Below are positions 1 through 6,064 of a DNA stretch of 6,523 bases, one piece after another. Below the pieces are notes generated by a model. The model worked only from the letters and a program-made list of their open reading frames with translations. It was not told the origin of the DNA and ran no database searches. Location of the stretch: contig JACCSZ010000266.1 in the NCBI GenBank assembly GCA_013812695.1, forward strand, positions 1-6,523, written 5' to 3'. The stretch is from Gemmatimonadales bacterium. GTDB lineage: Bacteria; Gemmatimonadota; Gemmatimonadetes; Gemmatimonadales; GWC2-71-9. The translations under genes and the position numbers were made by a program. The number at the start of each line of letters is the position of its first letter. Position 1 is the stretch's first letter.

Positions 1-81
1 GATCAGTACTACGCCCTCTATTGCAAGTACATGACTGCGTTCTTGCCGAAGGCCCATCAGCTTGTGTGCCCGGAGGGTTAG
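1..81 (+). CDS. C-terminal end of an unrecognised protein (partial, cut by window edge)
   Basis: Frame 1 is open from the first base and stops at TAG 79-81, giving 26 residues that begin DQYYALYCKYMTAF and end LVCPEG. The residue mix (aromatic-rich, K/E/D balanced, no runs of Arg/Pro/Ala) looks like a real protein tail rather than a GC-rich shadow frame. The gene begins outside the window. I do not recognise the family. A 210-base gap separates its stop from the structured repeat at 291. It could be a chance open frame, since 26 codons is short. Confidence 0.35.
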   Translation, partial: DQYYALYCKYMTAFLPKAHQLVCPEG

Positions 82-290
82 TCGTCGCCAGGCACATACC
101 AATGACTGTGGCCCGTGGTGCACTTGATGGATCTCGGTGGTTGGCGCCTGACCCGCGCAGGGACGCCGGAAGGGCGCGCAGCCATGATCGGGAGCAGCCT
201 CGACTGCCTTCGTTGCGGCATTGAGGGCTCAGAAGGGGAACCGCCGCGCGGGCTCGGTGCTGGGTCGGCTCGGACTGCCAGCGCCTCCGT

Positions 291-461
291 GCCTAGAACG
301 GCGGCACTGACCCGGTTAGCGGCCCCACCTTGCACGATGCGAGCTCACGTAACACCCTGTGGCTCAAGCAATTGTTCGGTCTTGAGGCTGTTCCAACGTA
401 CGGCGCCCACGCTAACGAACGGTCTCGAGGACCCTAGGCGGAACGAGCTGCCGTACGCCGG
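291..461 (+). repeat. Structured dispersed repeat, copy A
   Basis: This stretch aligns with 5410-5569 in the same orientation. Positions 321-340 match 5440-5459 at 19 of 20 bases. From about 368 to 461 the two copies align without gaps at a constant offset of 5108. Copy A carries 11 extra bases between 340 and 368. The best part is a 45-base core (405-449; 40 of 45 bases shared) enclosed by a perfect 8-bp inverted repeat, CGTACGGC (397-404) with GCCGTACG (450-457). Within the core a GGTC/GACC hairpin (421-424 with 430-433) has a 5-base loop. Similarity starts at GCCTAGA (291) and fades after CCGG (458-461). No coding frame is shared, so conservation looks structural. The orientation given is arbitrary. 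Family unknown. Confidence 0.85.
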
Positions 462-544
462 GCCAACCTGTCGCACGCCCTGCACACTGCTAGACAAGGC
501 GGCAACAAGCCAACTCCCAATCACCCCACTCAATTGGCTTCGAG

Positions 545-566
545 CGTCAGTCGGGGGGGGGCTGAC
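545..566. repeat. Small hairpin with an 8-G loop
   Basis: CGTCAG (545-550) and CTGACG (561-566) are perfect inverted repeats. The 10-base loop consists of TC followed by eight G residues (553-560). It lies about 100 bases upstream of the oxidase start codon and directly before the promoter candidate. A terminator is unlikely because no T-run follows. The homopolymer could vary in length by slippage, but nothing here shows that it does. Confidence 0.4.
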
Positions 567-568
567 GG

Positions 569-597
569 CTTGCACGCCCTGGGACCTGCCAGCATAC
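569..597 (+). promoter_or_regulatory. Weak sigma-70-like promoter candidate for the oxidase gene
   Basis: TTGCAC (569-574) and CATACT (592-597) are separated by exactly 17 bases. They match the consensus hexamers at 3 and 4 of 6 positions. The start codon of the oxidase is 69 bases further on. This is the best-spaced pair I see upstream of the gene, but matches of this quality are common by chance and GC-rich phyla often deviate from the consensus. Confidence 0.22.
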
Positions 598-650
598 TGG
601 TTTTCTATTCGTGGCGATTCGCCCGACCCACCCATTCTCTCCGATACCGT

Positions 651-657
651 AGGGAGG
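651..657 (+). promoter_or_regulatory. Ribosome binding site deciding the oxidase start
   Basis: AGGGAGG lies 8 bases before ATG 666. The same frame is open further upstream to TTG 534, but that candidate has no Shine-Dalgarno sequence and the added 44 residues do not look like protein of this family. ATG 666 is therefore preferred. Confidence 0.8.
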
Positions 658-665
658 TCCGTCCC

Positions 666-2054
666 ATGGCCATCGGCTCAGAAGTCACCGGCACACCTGA
701 GTTGGACGCCGACGCCCTCAGGAAGTTCGAGGCCGCCCTGCGCGGAGAAGTCCTCCGGGCCGGCCACCCGGGCTACGACCCCGCCCGAGCCCTCTACAAC
801 GCAATGATCGACAGGCACCCGGCCCTGATCGTCCGCTGCCGGGAGAGTTCGGATGTCCTGCGCGCCCTCGAGTTCGCGCGCAGCCATCACCTCCTCGTGG
901 CGGTGCGGGGTGGCGGTCACAACGTCGCGGGCAAGGCACTCTGCGACGACGGGATGGTAATCGATCTCTCGGGGATGAAACGGATTCAGGTCGACCCCGC
1001 CGCCCGCACCGCCCGAGCTGAGGCCGGGCTCACCTGGGGCGAATTCGACCGGGAGACCCAGGAGCACGGTCTCGCCACCACCGGAGGCTTCATCTCCACG
1101 ACGGGCATCGCGGGACTCACCCTCGGGGGTGGTCTCGGCTGGCTCATGCGCAAACACGGCCTCGCCTGTGACAATCTCCGGTCGGTGGAGATCGTCACCG
1201 CCGATGGGCAGGTCCGGACCGCTGATGCCACCGAGAATCCGGACCTCTTCTGGGCCGTGCGGGGAGGCGGCGGGAACTTCGGGATCGTGACCTCCTTCGA
1301 GTATCGGCTCCACCCCGTCGGGCAGATGCTGGCTGGCGTGGTCTTCTTCCCGCTCGAGCAAGCGGAGGCCGCTCTCCGGTTCTACCGGGACCTCATGACC
1401 ACGGCGCCGGATGAGGTGATGGCCTACGCGGTCTTCCTGACGTCGCCCGAAGGGGCACGGATGCTCGCCATCCCGGTGTGCTACGTCGGGCCGCTGGAAA
1501 GCGCCGAGCAGATATTGCGGCCCCTGAGGAGCCACGCAAGCGTGGCGGCGGATCTCGTCCGGCCGATGACGTATCGGGAGATCCAGAGCATGTTCGACGC
1601 CGGCTTCCCATCGGGGCGATTGAACTACTGGAAGTCCAGCTTCCTTCGGGAGCTCTCCGATGAGGGGATCGCCACGCTAGTCGCGCACTTCACGGCCGTT
1701 CCCTCCGGTTTCTCGGCCGTAGCGATCGAGCCGTTCGGAGGCGTGGTGGCTCGCGTCGGGCGCGAGGAGACCGCGTTTGCCCACCGCCATGCCCGGTACA
1801 GCCTCGTCATCGTGAGCATGTGGACCGACCCGGCGGAATCGGCCGCGAACATCCGGTGGACCCGGGAGTTCTGGAACGCAATGCAGCCGTTCTTCAGTGA
1901 GGCGGTCTACGTGAACTACTTAGATACGGACGACGCTGACCGGGTGCAAGCCGCCTATGACCCGAGGACCTATCGGCGCCTGCAGCTGGTAAAGGAGAGA
2001 TATGATCCGGGGAATTTCTTCCGCGTGAACCAGAACATCGGGCCAGCTTTGTAG
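666..2054 (+). CDS. FAD-linked oxidase, berberine-bridge / 6-hydroxynicotine-oxidase type
   Basis: A 462-residue flavoprotein oxidase. The N-terminal FAD-binding (PCMH) domain covers about residues 50-217, with RGGGHNVAG (81-89), the glycine-rich LTLGGGLGWL (151-160) and the AVRGGGGNFGIVTSFEYRL stretch (197-215). The C-terminal BBE segment (about 414-458) carries YVNY (415-418) and YDPGNFF (446-452). His85 in the GGGH motif is the residue to which this family attaches FAD covalently. The second attachment site of bicovalent members, a Cys, aligns by hand with Ile143, so a single histidyl link is predicted, as in 6-hydroxy-D-nicotine oxidase, which is also similar in length. Cys168 lies in a different motif (HGLACDNL). 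No signal peptide or membrane segment is seen, so it is probably cytosolic. Members oxidise sugars, alkaloids or other secondary metabolites with O2; the substrate here cannot be read from sequence. It stands alone, with an IS remnant 36 bases downstream. Confidence 0.93.
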   Translation: MAIGSEVTGTPELDADALRKFEAALRGEVLRAGHPGYDPARALYNAMIDRHPALIVRCRESSDVLRALEFARSHHLLVAVRGGGHNVAGKALCDDGMVIDLSGMKRIQVDPAARTARAEAGLTWGEFDRETQEHGLATTGGFISTTGIAGLTLGGGLGWLMRKHGLACDNLRSVEIVTADGQVRTADATENPDLFWAVRGGGGNFGIVTSFEYRLHPVGQMLAGVVFFPLEQAEAALRFYRDLMTTAPDEVMAYAVFLTSPEGARMLAIPVCYVGPLESAEQILRPLRSHASVAADLVRPMTYREIQSMFDAGFPSGRLNYWKSSFLRELSDEGIATLVAHFTAVPSGFSAVAIEPFGGVVARVGREETAFAHRHARYSLVIVSMWTDPAESAANIRWTREFWNAMQPFFSEAVYVNYLDTDDADRVQAAYDPRTYRRLQLVKERYDPGNFFRVNQNIGPAL

Positions 2055-2080
2055 ATCCTGCGCAGGCCGGGAGCGCGCTG

Positions 2081-2092
2081 CACCTCGAGGTG
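2081..2092. repeat. 12-bp perfect palindrome overlapping the IS end
   Basis: CACCTCGAGGTG is its own reverse complement. Its last two bases are the TG that begins the proposed IS3 terminus. Another perfect palindrome, CCTGCGCAGG, lies at 2057-2066, just after the oxidase stop codon. Neither has a loop or a following T-run, so neither is a convincing terminator. They may be protein-binding sites or chance. Confidence 0.3.
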
Positions 2093-2526
2093 AGCTTGCC
2101 CCGTTTTGGTGGACAGGTTTAGGCGGCGGCGTGCAGCTCGAACATCGCCGGGCTGAGGTAGCCCAGCGTCGAGTGCCGCCGCTGCCGGTTGTAGAACCGC
2201 TCGATGTAATCCGCCACGTCGGCGTGGGCCTCCTCCCAGGTATGATACCGCCGCTCGTGGACCCGCTCGACTTTCAGGGTGTGGAAGAAGCTCTCCACCA
2301 CCGCGTTGTCCCAGCAGTCGCCCGCCCGGCTCATCCTACCGGTGAGACCTTGCTGCTGGAGCACCCCCTCGTAGGCGGCGCTGGCGTACTGGCTGCCGCG
2401 ATCGGAGTGATGCACCAGCCCCCGCGGCGGGCGGCGGGTGGCCAGCGCCCGGTGGAGCGCCGCGAGCGGGAGCGCCGTGGTGAGCGTGGGGCTCAGGGCC
2501 CAACCCACCACCCGCCGCGAGAAGGG
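2091..2526 (-). mobile_element. Truncated IS3-family insertion sequence (one end only)
   Basis: The retained end starts TGAGCTTGCCCC at 2091 and runs through a GTTTTGGTGGACA stretch to the transposase stop at 2121-2119. The TG start and the short distance between terminus and orfB stop fit the usual IS3 layout. The other end, orfA and the first part of orfB are missing: transposase similarity stops at about 2526, where it abuts a remnant of an unrelated plus-strand gene. No inverted partner of the terminus is visible elsewhere in the window, and target-site duplications cannot be assessed with one end. The element cannot move on its own. Confidence 0.8.
2119..2526 (-). pseudogene. IS3-family transposase OrfB, C-terminal fragment (rve/DDE domain)
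   Basis: About 135 residues on the minus strand read FSRRVVGWAL at the start of the similarity. They then show HHSDRGSQYAS with the second catalytic Asp, DNAVVESFFHTLK with the catalytic Glu 35 residues later (D-35-E), and the typical tail YNRQRRHSTLGYLSPAMFE. The catalytic Asp that normally lies about 20 residues before FSRRVVGW is absent: upstream of 2526 the frame continues into sequence with no transposase similarity. The open frame extends back to 2736 only by chance, because it runs antisense across the neighbouring gene remnant. Full OrfB proteins are about 270-300 residues, so roughly half is lost and catalysis is impossible. Confidence 0.88.
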
Positions 2527-2671
2527 CTCAAGAAGTACGGGAAAGCCACCTTCGCCGATTCGGTCAACAAGAAATATCCGATAGACACGCCGGGCCGGAT
2601 CAAGGCCGCCTGGGCTTACATTCACCAGCCGCGGAACGTCGAGAATTACGTCGGACGAGGACGCCGTCTGA
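2527..2671 (+). pseudogene. Remnant of a small conserved protein gene (KKYPIDTP..IKAAWAYI type)
   Basis: The plus-strand frame starting at 2527 reads LKKYGKATFADSVNKKYP, then IDTPGRIKAAWAYIHQPRN and VENY (to 2649). This recalls a widespread family of small uncharacterised bacterial proteins with the pattern YGD..FAD..NKKYPIDT..H.RAAW.YI......AAKY (possibly the DUF6582 group; name from memory). The 5' end is replaced by the IS3 fragment. After VENY the expected continuation (a Ser-Asp/Glu-rich helix start) appears in another frame as SDEDAV from 2651, followed by TGA 2669-2671. This suggests a frameshift and a stop. With its start lost and its end broken it cannot be functional. Function of the family is not known to me. 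Confidence 0.6.
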
Positions 2672-2753
2672 CAGGCGGCCGGCCCCCATCTCGACGGCGG
2701 CCCCCGGATACTGCATCTTGGGGCCATCCCAGGCACATGTCAGCCGATGGCGC

Positions 2754-2759
2754 GAGGAG
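2754..2759 (+). promoter_or_regulatory. Ribosome binding site deciding the kinase start
   Basis: GAGGAG lies 5 bases before ATG 2765. An in-frame ATG at 2747 precedes it, but the region before 2747 has no purine-rich site, and the GAGGAG would fall inside that longer reading. The start at 2765 gives MSNPPSRIVGAL, a normal N-terminus for this kinase type. Confidence 0.75.
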
Positions 2760-2764
2760 CAGCC

Positions 2765-5410
2765 ATGAGCAATCCGCCGTCGAGGATCGTGGGTGCGCTG
2801 TCCGGTCATTACCGGCTCGAAGAAGAGATCGGGGCCGGCGGCATGGCCACCGTCTACCTCGCCGAGGACCTCCGGCACGACCGCCGGGTGGCCGTGAAGG
2901 TCCTCCGCCCCGAGCTCGCGGCCGTCATCGGGGCCGAGCGGTTCCTCGCCGAGATCAAGCTCACCGCCAACCTGCAGCACCCGCACATCCTCCCGCTGTT
3001 CGACTCGGGCGAGGCCGACTCGTTCCTCTACTACGTCATGCCGTTCGTCGAGGGCGAGTCGCTCCGCGACCGGCTCCGCCGCGAGAAGCAGCTCCCGGTG
3101 GACGAGGCCGTGCGCCTCGCCGGCGAGGTGGCCTCGGCGCTGGACTACGCCCATCGGCACGGCGTGATCCACCGGGACATCAAGCCCGAGAACATCCTGC
3201 TGCACGACGGCCGCGCGCTGGTGGCCGACTTCGGCATCGCACTGGCGGCGAGCAAGGCGAGCGGCACCCGGATGACCGAGACCGGCATGAGCCTCGGCAC
3301 GCCGCATTACATGAGCCCCGAGCAGGCGATGGGCGAGCGCGAGATCACGGCCCGGAGCGACGTCTACGCGCTCGGGTGCGTGCTCTACGAGATGCTCACC
3401 GGCGACCCCCCGTTCACCGGCTCCACGGCGCAGGCCGTGGTGGCGCGCGTGGTCACGGAGAGTCCCCGCCCCCTCGTCCCGCAGCGCCACACGATCCCGC
3501 CGCACGTGGAGGCGGCGGTCCTCACCGCGCTCGAAAAGCTCCCGGCCGACCGGTTCGCGACCGCAGCGATGTTCGCCGAGGCGCTGGCCCACGGTTCGGC
3601 CACGGTGCGCCAGCGGCCGGAAGCGGGACTCCAGGTTCCCGCCGTCGCGCCGCGGCGTCGGAGGCGGGCAGCCCTTGCCGTCGGCGCGCTCCTCCTCGTC
3701 GGGCTCGCGGCGGCCGGGTCGTATCACCTCGGCCGCGGGGTGGGGCCCGGCGTACTCCCCGCCAGGTTTGCGATCACCATCCCAGCCGACGAGCGGTTGG
3801 GCCAAGTGGAGCCGATCGCCGCCCTCTCCCCGCGGGGCGACCTGCTCGCGTACAGCGCCGAGGGGACGGGGGGCATTCCCCAGGTCTTCGTGCGGCCGCT
3901 CAACCAGCTCACGCCGCTCCCGCTGCCCGACACCGAGAATGGCTGCTGTCCGTCGTTCTCTCCCGACGGCCAGGACTTGGCGTTCGTGCAGCAGGGAGTG
4001 TTCAAGCGGATTTCGCCCCGGGGAGGAGCCGCGACGATCATCCCGGTGACCGGCGATACCCGCCTGTCGCTGCTCCGGTGGGCCGGCGAGGACGAGTTTG
4101 TCGTGACCACGTCTGAAGGCAAGCTCGCGCGACTGGGGAACGACGGCGGGCTCCGGGTGATCGCGGCCCCGGACTCGGCCGCTGGAGAAGCGACACTCGA
4201 CGTCATGGAGGTGCTGCCCGGCGGCCGGATCCTTGCCGTCGCGACGGTAGCTGCTCCCACCGGTCGCCTCATCGTGCTGGATCCCCACAACGGCTCACGC
4301 GCCGAGCTCCCCACCGGCACCGTGATCTGGGCTGGCTTCAGCGACGGTCATCTCGTCTGGTCTCAGCCGGGCGGCCTGCTGTATGCCGCGCCGTTCGACC
4401 CCCGCCATGCACGCATCACCGGCCCGGTGCAGTCCCTCGGCATCACCGTGCAGCAGACCCGGGGCAGCCGCCCCAAGATCGCCCAGCTGGGGCACGGCGC
4501 GCTGGCCTACGTGCCGGCGCAGGCGCTCAGTCTGGTGTCAGTGTCACGGGAGGGGCGAGTGAATCCGCTGCTCGACCAACCGCGCTCCTACCACAGCCCG
4601 CGAGTCTCGCCCGACGCGCGGTACATCGCCTTTGATTTCGCCGAAAATACCCGCGATGTCTGGCTGCTCGACCGCCACGACAGCACGGTGTCGCGCGCCA
4701 CTTTCCAGAACTCCGGGCACGATCCCACGTGGCTCCCGAACAGCCGGGAGATCGTGTTCGCCGAGGCCCGCGGGGCCCGGGTCGGGATCGTCCGCGCGCC
4801 GGTGGACGGCAGCCGCCCGGCCGACTCCGTGTACTACGAGGGTTTTCAGATTACCGTCCACGCGGTGACCCCGGACGGGCGCACCGGCATCGCCGTGCGG
4901 TACGCGGCGAGCGGAAGCAATGCAGACATCGTCGCAGTGCCGCTCGAGGGGGGAGGCGACGTGAAGCCGCTCGTGGCCACTCCGTACGACGAAGGCTATC
5001 CCGCACTGTCTCCCGATGGTCGCTGGCTGGCGTACGCCTCGAACGAGGCCAACCGCCCGGAGGTCTACCTGCGGGCGCTCGACGGAGCGGCCGGGAAGGT
5101 GCTGGTCTCCCAGAACGGCGGGAGCGAGCCGGTGTGGTCCCGCGACGGGCGTGAGCTGTTCTACCGGAGCCCGGGTCCGGGCGAGCCACAGCTGATCGCC
5201 GCGCGGGTCGAGACCAGACCGTCGCTGCGGGTCGTCTCGCGCACACCGCTCTTCCGGGTGACCGACTACGAGGCCGCCACCCCGCACGCGAACTACGACG
5301 TGATGCCGGACGGCCAGAGCTTCGTCATGGTGCGGCAGGGCCGGCTGTCGCAGTTCGTCTACCTGCAGCGCTGGACCGCACTCCTCCCGCAGCAGGCCGA
5401 CGCCCGCTAG
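2765..5410 (+). CDS. Membrane Ser/Thr protein kinase with C-terminal TolB/WD40-like propeller
   Basis: An 881-residue protein of the Hanks (PknB-like) type. The kinase domain spans about residues 16-275, with glycine loop IGAGGMATV (22-30), Lys45 in VAVKVL, Glu63 of helix C, HRDIKPEN (136-143; catalytic Asp138, Asn143), DFG (155-157), a Thr-rich activation loop (Thr168, Thr171, Thr173) and SPE (184-186). All catalytic residues are present. A run of five Arg (297-301) precedes one hydrophobic segment (about 302-319), which predicts a cytoplasmic kinase and an outer sensor region. Residues 330-870 contain propeller-like strands: SFSPDGQDLAF (397), VSPDARYIAF (614), VTPDGRTGIAV (701), LSPDGRWLAYASN (748) and WSRDGRELFY (791). 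Adjacent Cys394-Cys395 lie in the outer part. The ligand and phosphorylation targets are unknown. The preceding 90 bases show no clear promoter. Structured repeat copy B begins at the stop codon. The architecture is typical of Gemmatimonadota and Acidobacteriota. Confidence 0.95.
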   Translation: MSNPPSRIVGALSGHYRLEEEIGAGGMATVYLAEDLRHDRRVAVKVLRPELAAVIGAERFLAEIKLTANLQHPHILPLFDSGEADSFLYYVMPFVEGESLRDRLRREKQLPVDEAVRLAGEVASALDYAHRHGVIHRDIKPENILLHDGRALVADFGIALAASKASGTRMTETGMSLGTPHYMSPEQAMGEREITARSDVYALGCVLYEMLTGDPPFTGSTAQAVVARVVTESPRPLVPQRHTIPPHVEAAVLTALEKLPADRFATAAMFAEALAHGSATVRQRPEAGLQVPAVAPRRRRRAALAVGALLLVGLAAAGSYHLGRGVGPGVLPARFAITIPADERLGQVEPIAALSPRGDLLAYSAEGTGGIPQVFVRPLNQLTPLPLPDTENGCCPSFSPDGQDLAFVQQGVFKRISPRGGAATIIPVTGDTRLSLLRWAGEDEFVVTTSEGKLARLGNDGGLRVIAAPDSAAGEATLDVMEVLPGGRILAVATVAAPTGRLIVLDPHNGSRAELPTGTVIWAGFSDGHLVWSQPGGLLYAAPFDPRHARITGPVQSLGITVQQTRGSRPKIAQLGHGALAYVPAQALSLVSVSREGRVNPLLDQPRSYHSPRVSPDARYIAFDFAENTRDVWLLDRHDSTVSRATFQNSGHDPTWLPNSREIVFAEARGARVGIVRAPVDGSRPADSVYYEGFQITVHAVTPDGRTGIAVRYAASGSNADIVAVPLEGGGDVKPLVATPYDEGYPALSPDGRWLAYASNEANRPEVYLRALDGAAGKVLVSQNGGSEPVWSRDGRELFYRSPGPGEPQLIAARVETRPSLRVVSRTPLFRVTDYEAATPHANYDVMPDGQSFVMVRQGRLSQFVYLQRWTALLPQQADAR

Positions 5411-5569
5411 CCTAGAGCGCCGGCACCGGCCCGGCCAGAGGCCCCACCTTGCAGGATGCCGGCTCTGAGGCCCACGCAACTGTCCGGGCTCTCGGCGAAG
5501 AAGCGGTGCGACGCCCCAGCTAACGATCGGTCTCGAAGACCCTAGGCAGAACGAGCTGTCGCACCCCGG
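5410..5569 (+). repeat. Structured dispersed repeat, copy B
   Basis: This is the second copy of the 291-461 repeat, in the same orientation, starting on the last base of the kinase stop codon. The conserved 45-base core (5513-5557) is enclosed by GGTGCGAC (5505-5512) and GTCGCACC (5558-5565), a perfect 8-bp stem whose sequence differs from that of copy A at three pairs, each compensated on the other strand. The inner GGTC/GACC hairpin is kept (5529-5532 with 5538-5541, loop TCGAA). A local GCCC/GGGC pairing at 5470-5473 and 5486-5489 has no matching stem in copy A. No T-run follows, so a simple Rho-independent terminator is unlikely, although it might still end or stabilise the kinase transcript. 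Confidence 0.85.
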
Positions 5570-5639
5570 ATTCTGACGACAGATTCAGCGAATTGGTAGA
5601 TACAAGGCGGACTCGGCCGAGGTGGGCGCCTGATGGATT

Positions 5640-5804
5640 TCAGGCTTTGTGCGAGGTCTTCGCGAAGAACGGGGTCAACACCTGTTCCACGTGCCGACTC
5701 TTACACCTGGGGCACGCGGGAACCTTCTCGCCGTGCTCCGCCAATGGCTCGACGCGGTCAAACAGATGGTGGCAGTCGAGGCAGCGATATTCGTAGGTCG
5801 GCAT
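5640..5804 (-). CDS. FmdB-family zinc ribbon protein
   Basis: A 54-residue protein starting MPTYEYRCLDCHHLFDRVEP, the standard opening of FmdB-type putative regulatory proteins. Cys8 and Cys11 (CLDC) and Cys31 and Cys34 (CPRC) form the four-cysteine zinc site. The rest, EQVLTPFFAKTSHKA, matches the usual short basic tail. The frame is open to 5831, but ATG 5804 is chosen because the family starts at MPTYEY and a GGAGG site lies 5 bases upstream. The length is within the family's usual range. Members are small soluble proteins first noted beside formamidase genes; their molecular role is not settled. It is convergent with the kinase and separated from it by repeat copy B. No metabolic partner gene is adjacent. 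Confidence 0.92.
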   Translation of the reverse strand: MPTYEYRCLDCHHLFDRVEPLAEHGEKVPACPRCKSRHVEQVLTPFFAKTSHKA

Positions 5805-5809
5805 ACGGT

Positions 5810-5814
5810 CCTCC
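5810..5814 (-). promoter_or_regulatory. Ribosome binding site deciding the FmdB-type start
   Basis: The plus-strand CCTCC reads GGAGG on the coding strand, 5 bases before the ATG at 5804-5802. It would lie inside the coding region if the longer frame from 5831 were used, which supports the shorter 54-residue protein. Confidence 0.8.
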
Positions 5815-6064
5815 ACACTCGGGCATAGCATGAGGCGGGCAGCCGCTCACCTCGCTCGGTCGATACTCGGTATGCCCCAAGCTATGATAGTGGGTCAGCG
5901 GTGTCCATCGCGCGGGCTCGCTGCCTGACCCGCGCATTGACCGTTCGGGCGTCACCTTCCGAAAGTCCCTAGCCTTTGCGAGAGGGTAGCAGAGGGATAA
6001 CATAACTTCAGCACGCTGTTCTAAGTCTTTCTATCTTGCGGGCCTGTATCGAGATACTTGCTCG

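Larger units (their letters stand above)
82..665. other. 584-bp stretch without a convincing gene
   Basis: Several open frames cross this stretch, but they translate to low-complexity Arg/Pro/Ala/Ser-rich text with no recognisable motif. I treat them as GC-driven noise. What can be supported inside it is listed separately: structured repeat copy A (291-461), a hairpin with a G8 loop (545-566), a weak promoter candidate (569-597) and the ribosome binding site of the oxidase gene (651-657). I see nothing specific in 82-290 or 462-544. Confidence 0.6.

Noticed and set aside
291..461. Integron attC site (GTTAGCG at 315-321 and CGCTAAC at 410-416 are complementary)
   Set aside because: The order is reversed relative to an attC (the AAC box should come first and the GTT box last), and GTTAGCG is not kept in copy B (CCAGAGG at the same place).
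534..665. Upstream TTG start adding 44 residues to the oxidase
   Set aside because: It has no ribosome binding site, and the added residues do not resemble the family's N-terminus; ATG 666 has AGGGAGG at ideal spacing.
115..807. 230-residue plus-strand open frame
   Set aside because: It is low-complexity Arg/Pro/Thr/Ser text overlapping the oxidase start in another frame, with no motif and no ribosome binding site.
2131..4116. 661-residue plus-strand open frame
   Set aside because: It runs antisense through the transposase, through the small-gene remnant and then out of frame through the kinase. Only 2527-2649 of it is meaningful; the rest is Arg/Gly/Pro-rich shadow.
2600..4288. 562-residue minus-strand open frame
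   Set aside because: It is the antisense shadow of the GC-rich kinase gene, very rich in Arg/Gly/Glu/His with no domain.
4544..5479. 311-residue minus-strand open frame
   Set aside because: It is antisense to the propeller part of the kinase; the composition is typical of a GC-rich shadow frame.
5588..5607. tRNA-Leu D-arm look-alike (GCGAATTGGTAGATACAAGG)
   Set aside because: No acceptor strand, anticodon arm or T arm follows at the right spacing. It may be chance or a very old tRNA fragment.
5923..5936. 14-base match GCCTGACCCGCGCA with 146-159
   Set aside because: The flanks do not align and the sequence is GC-rich, so chance is the simpler explanation.
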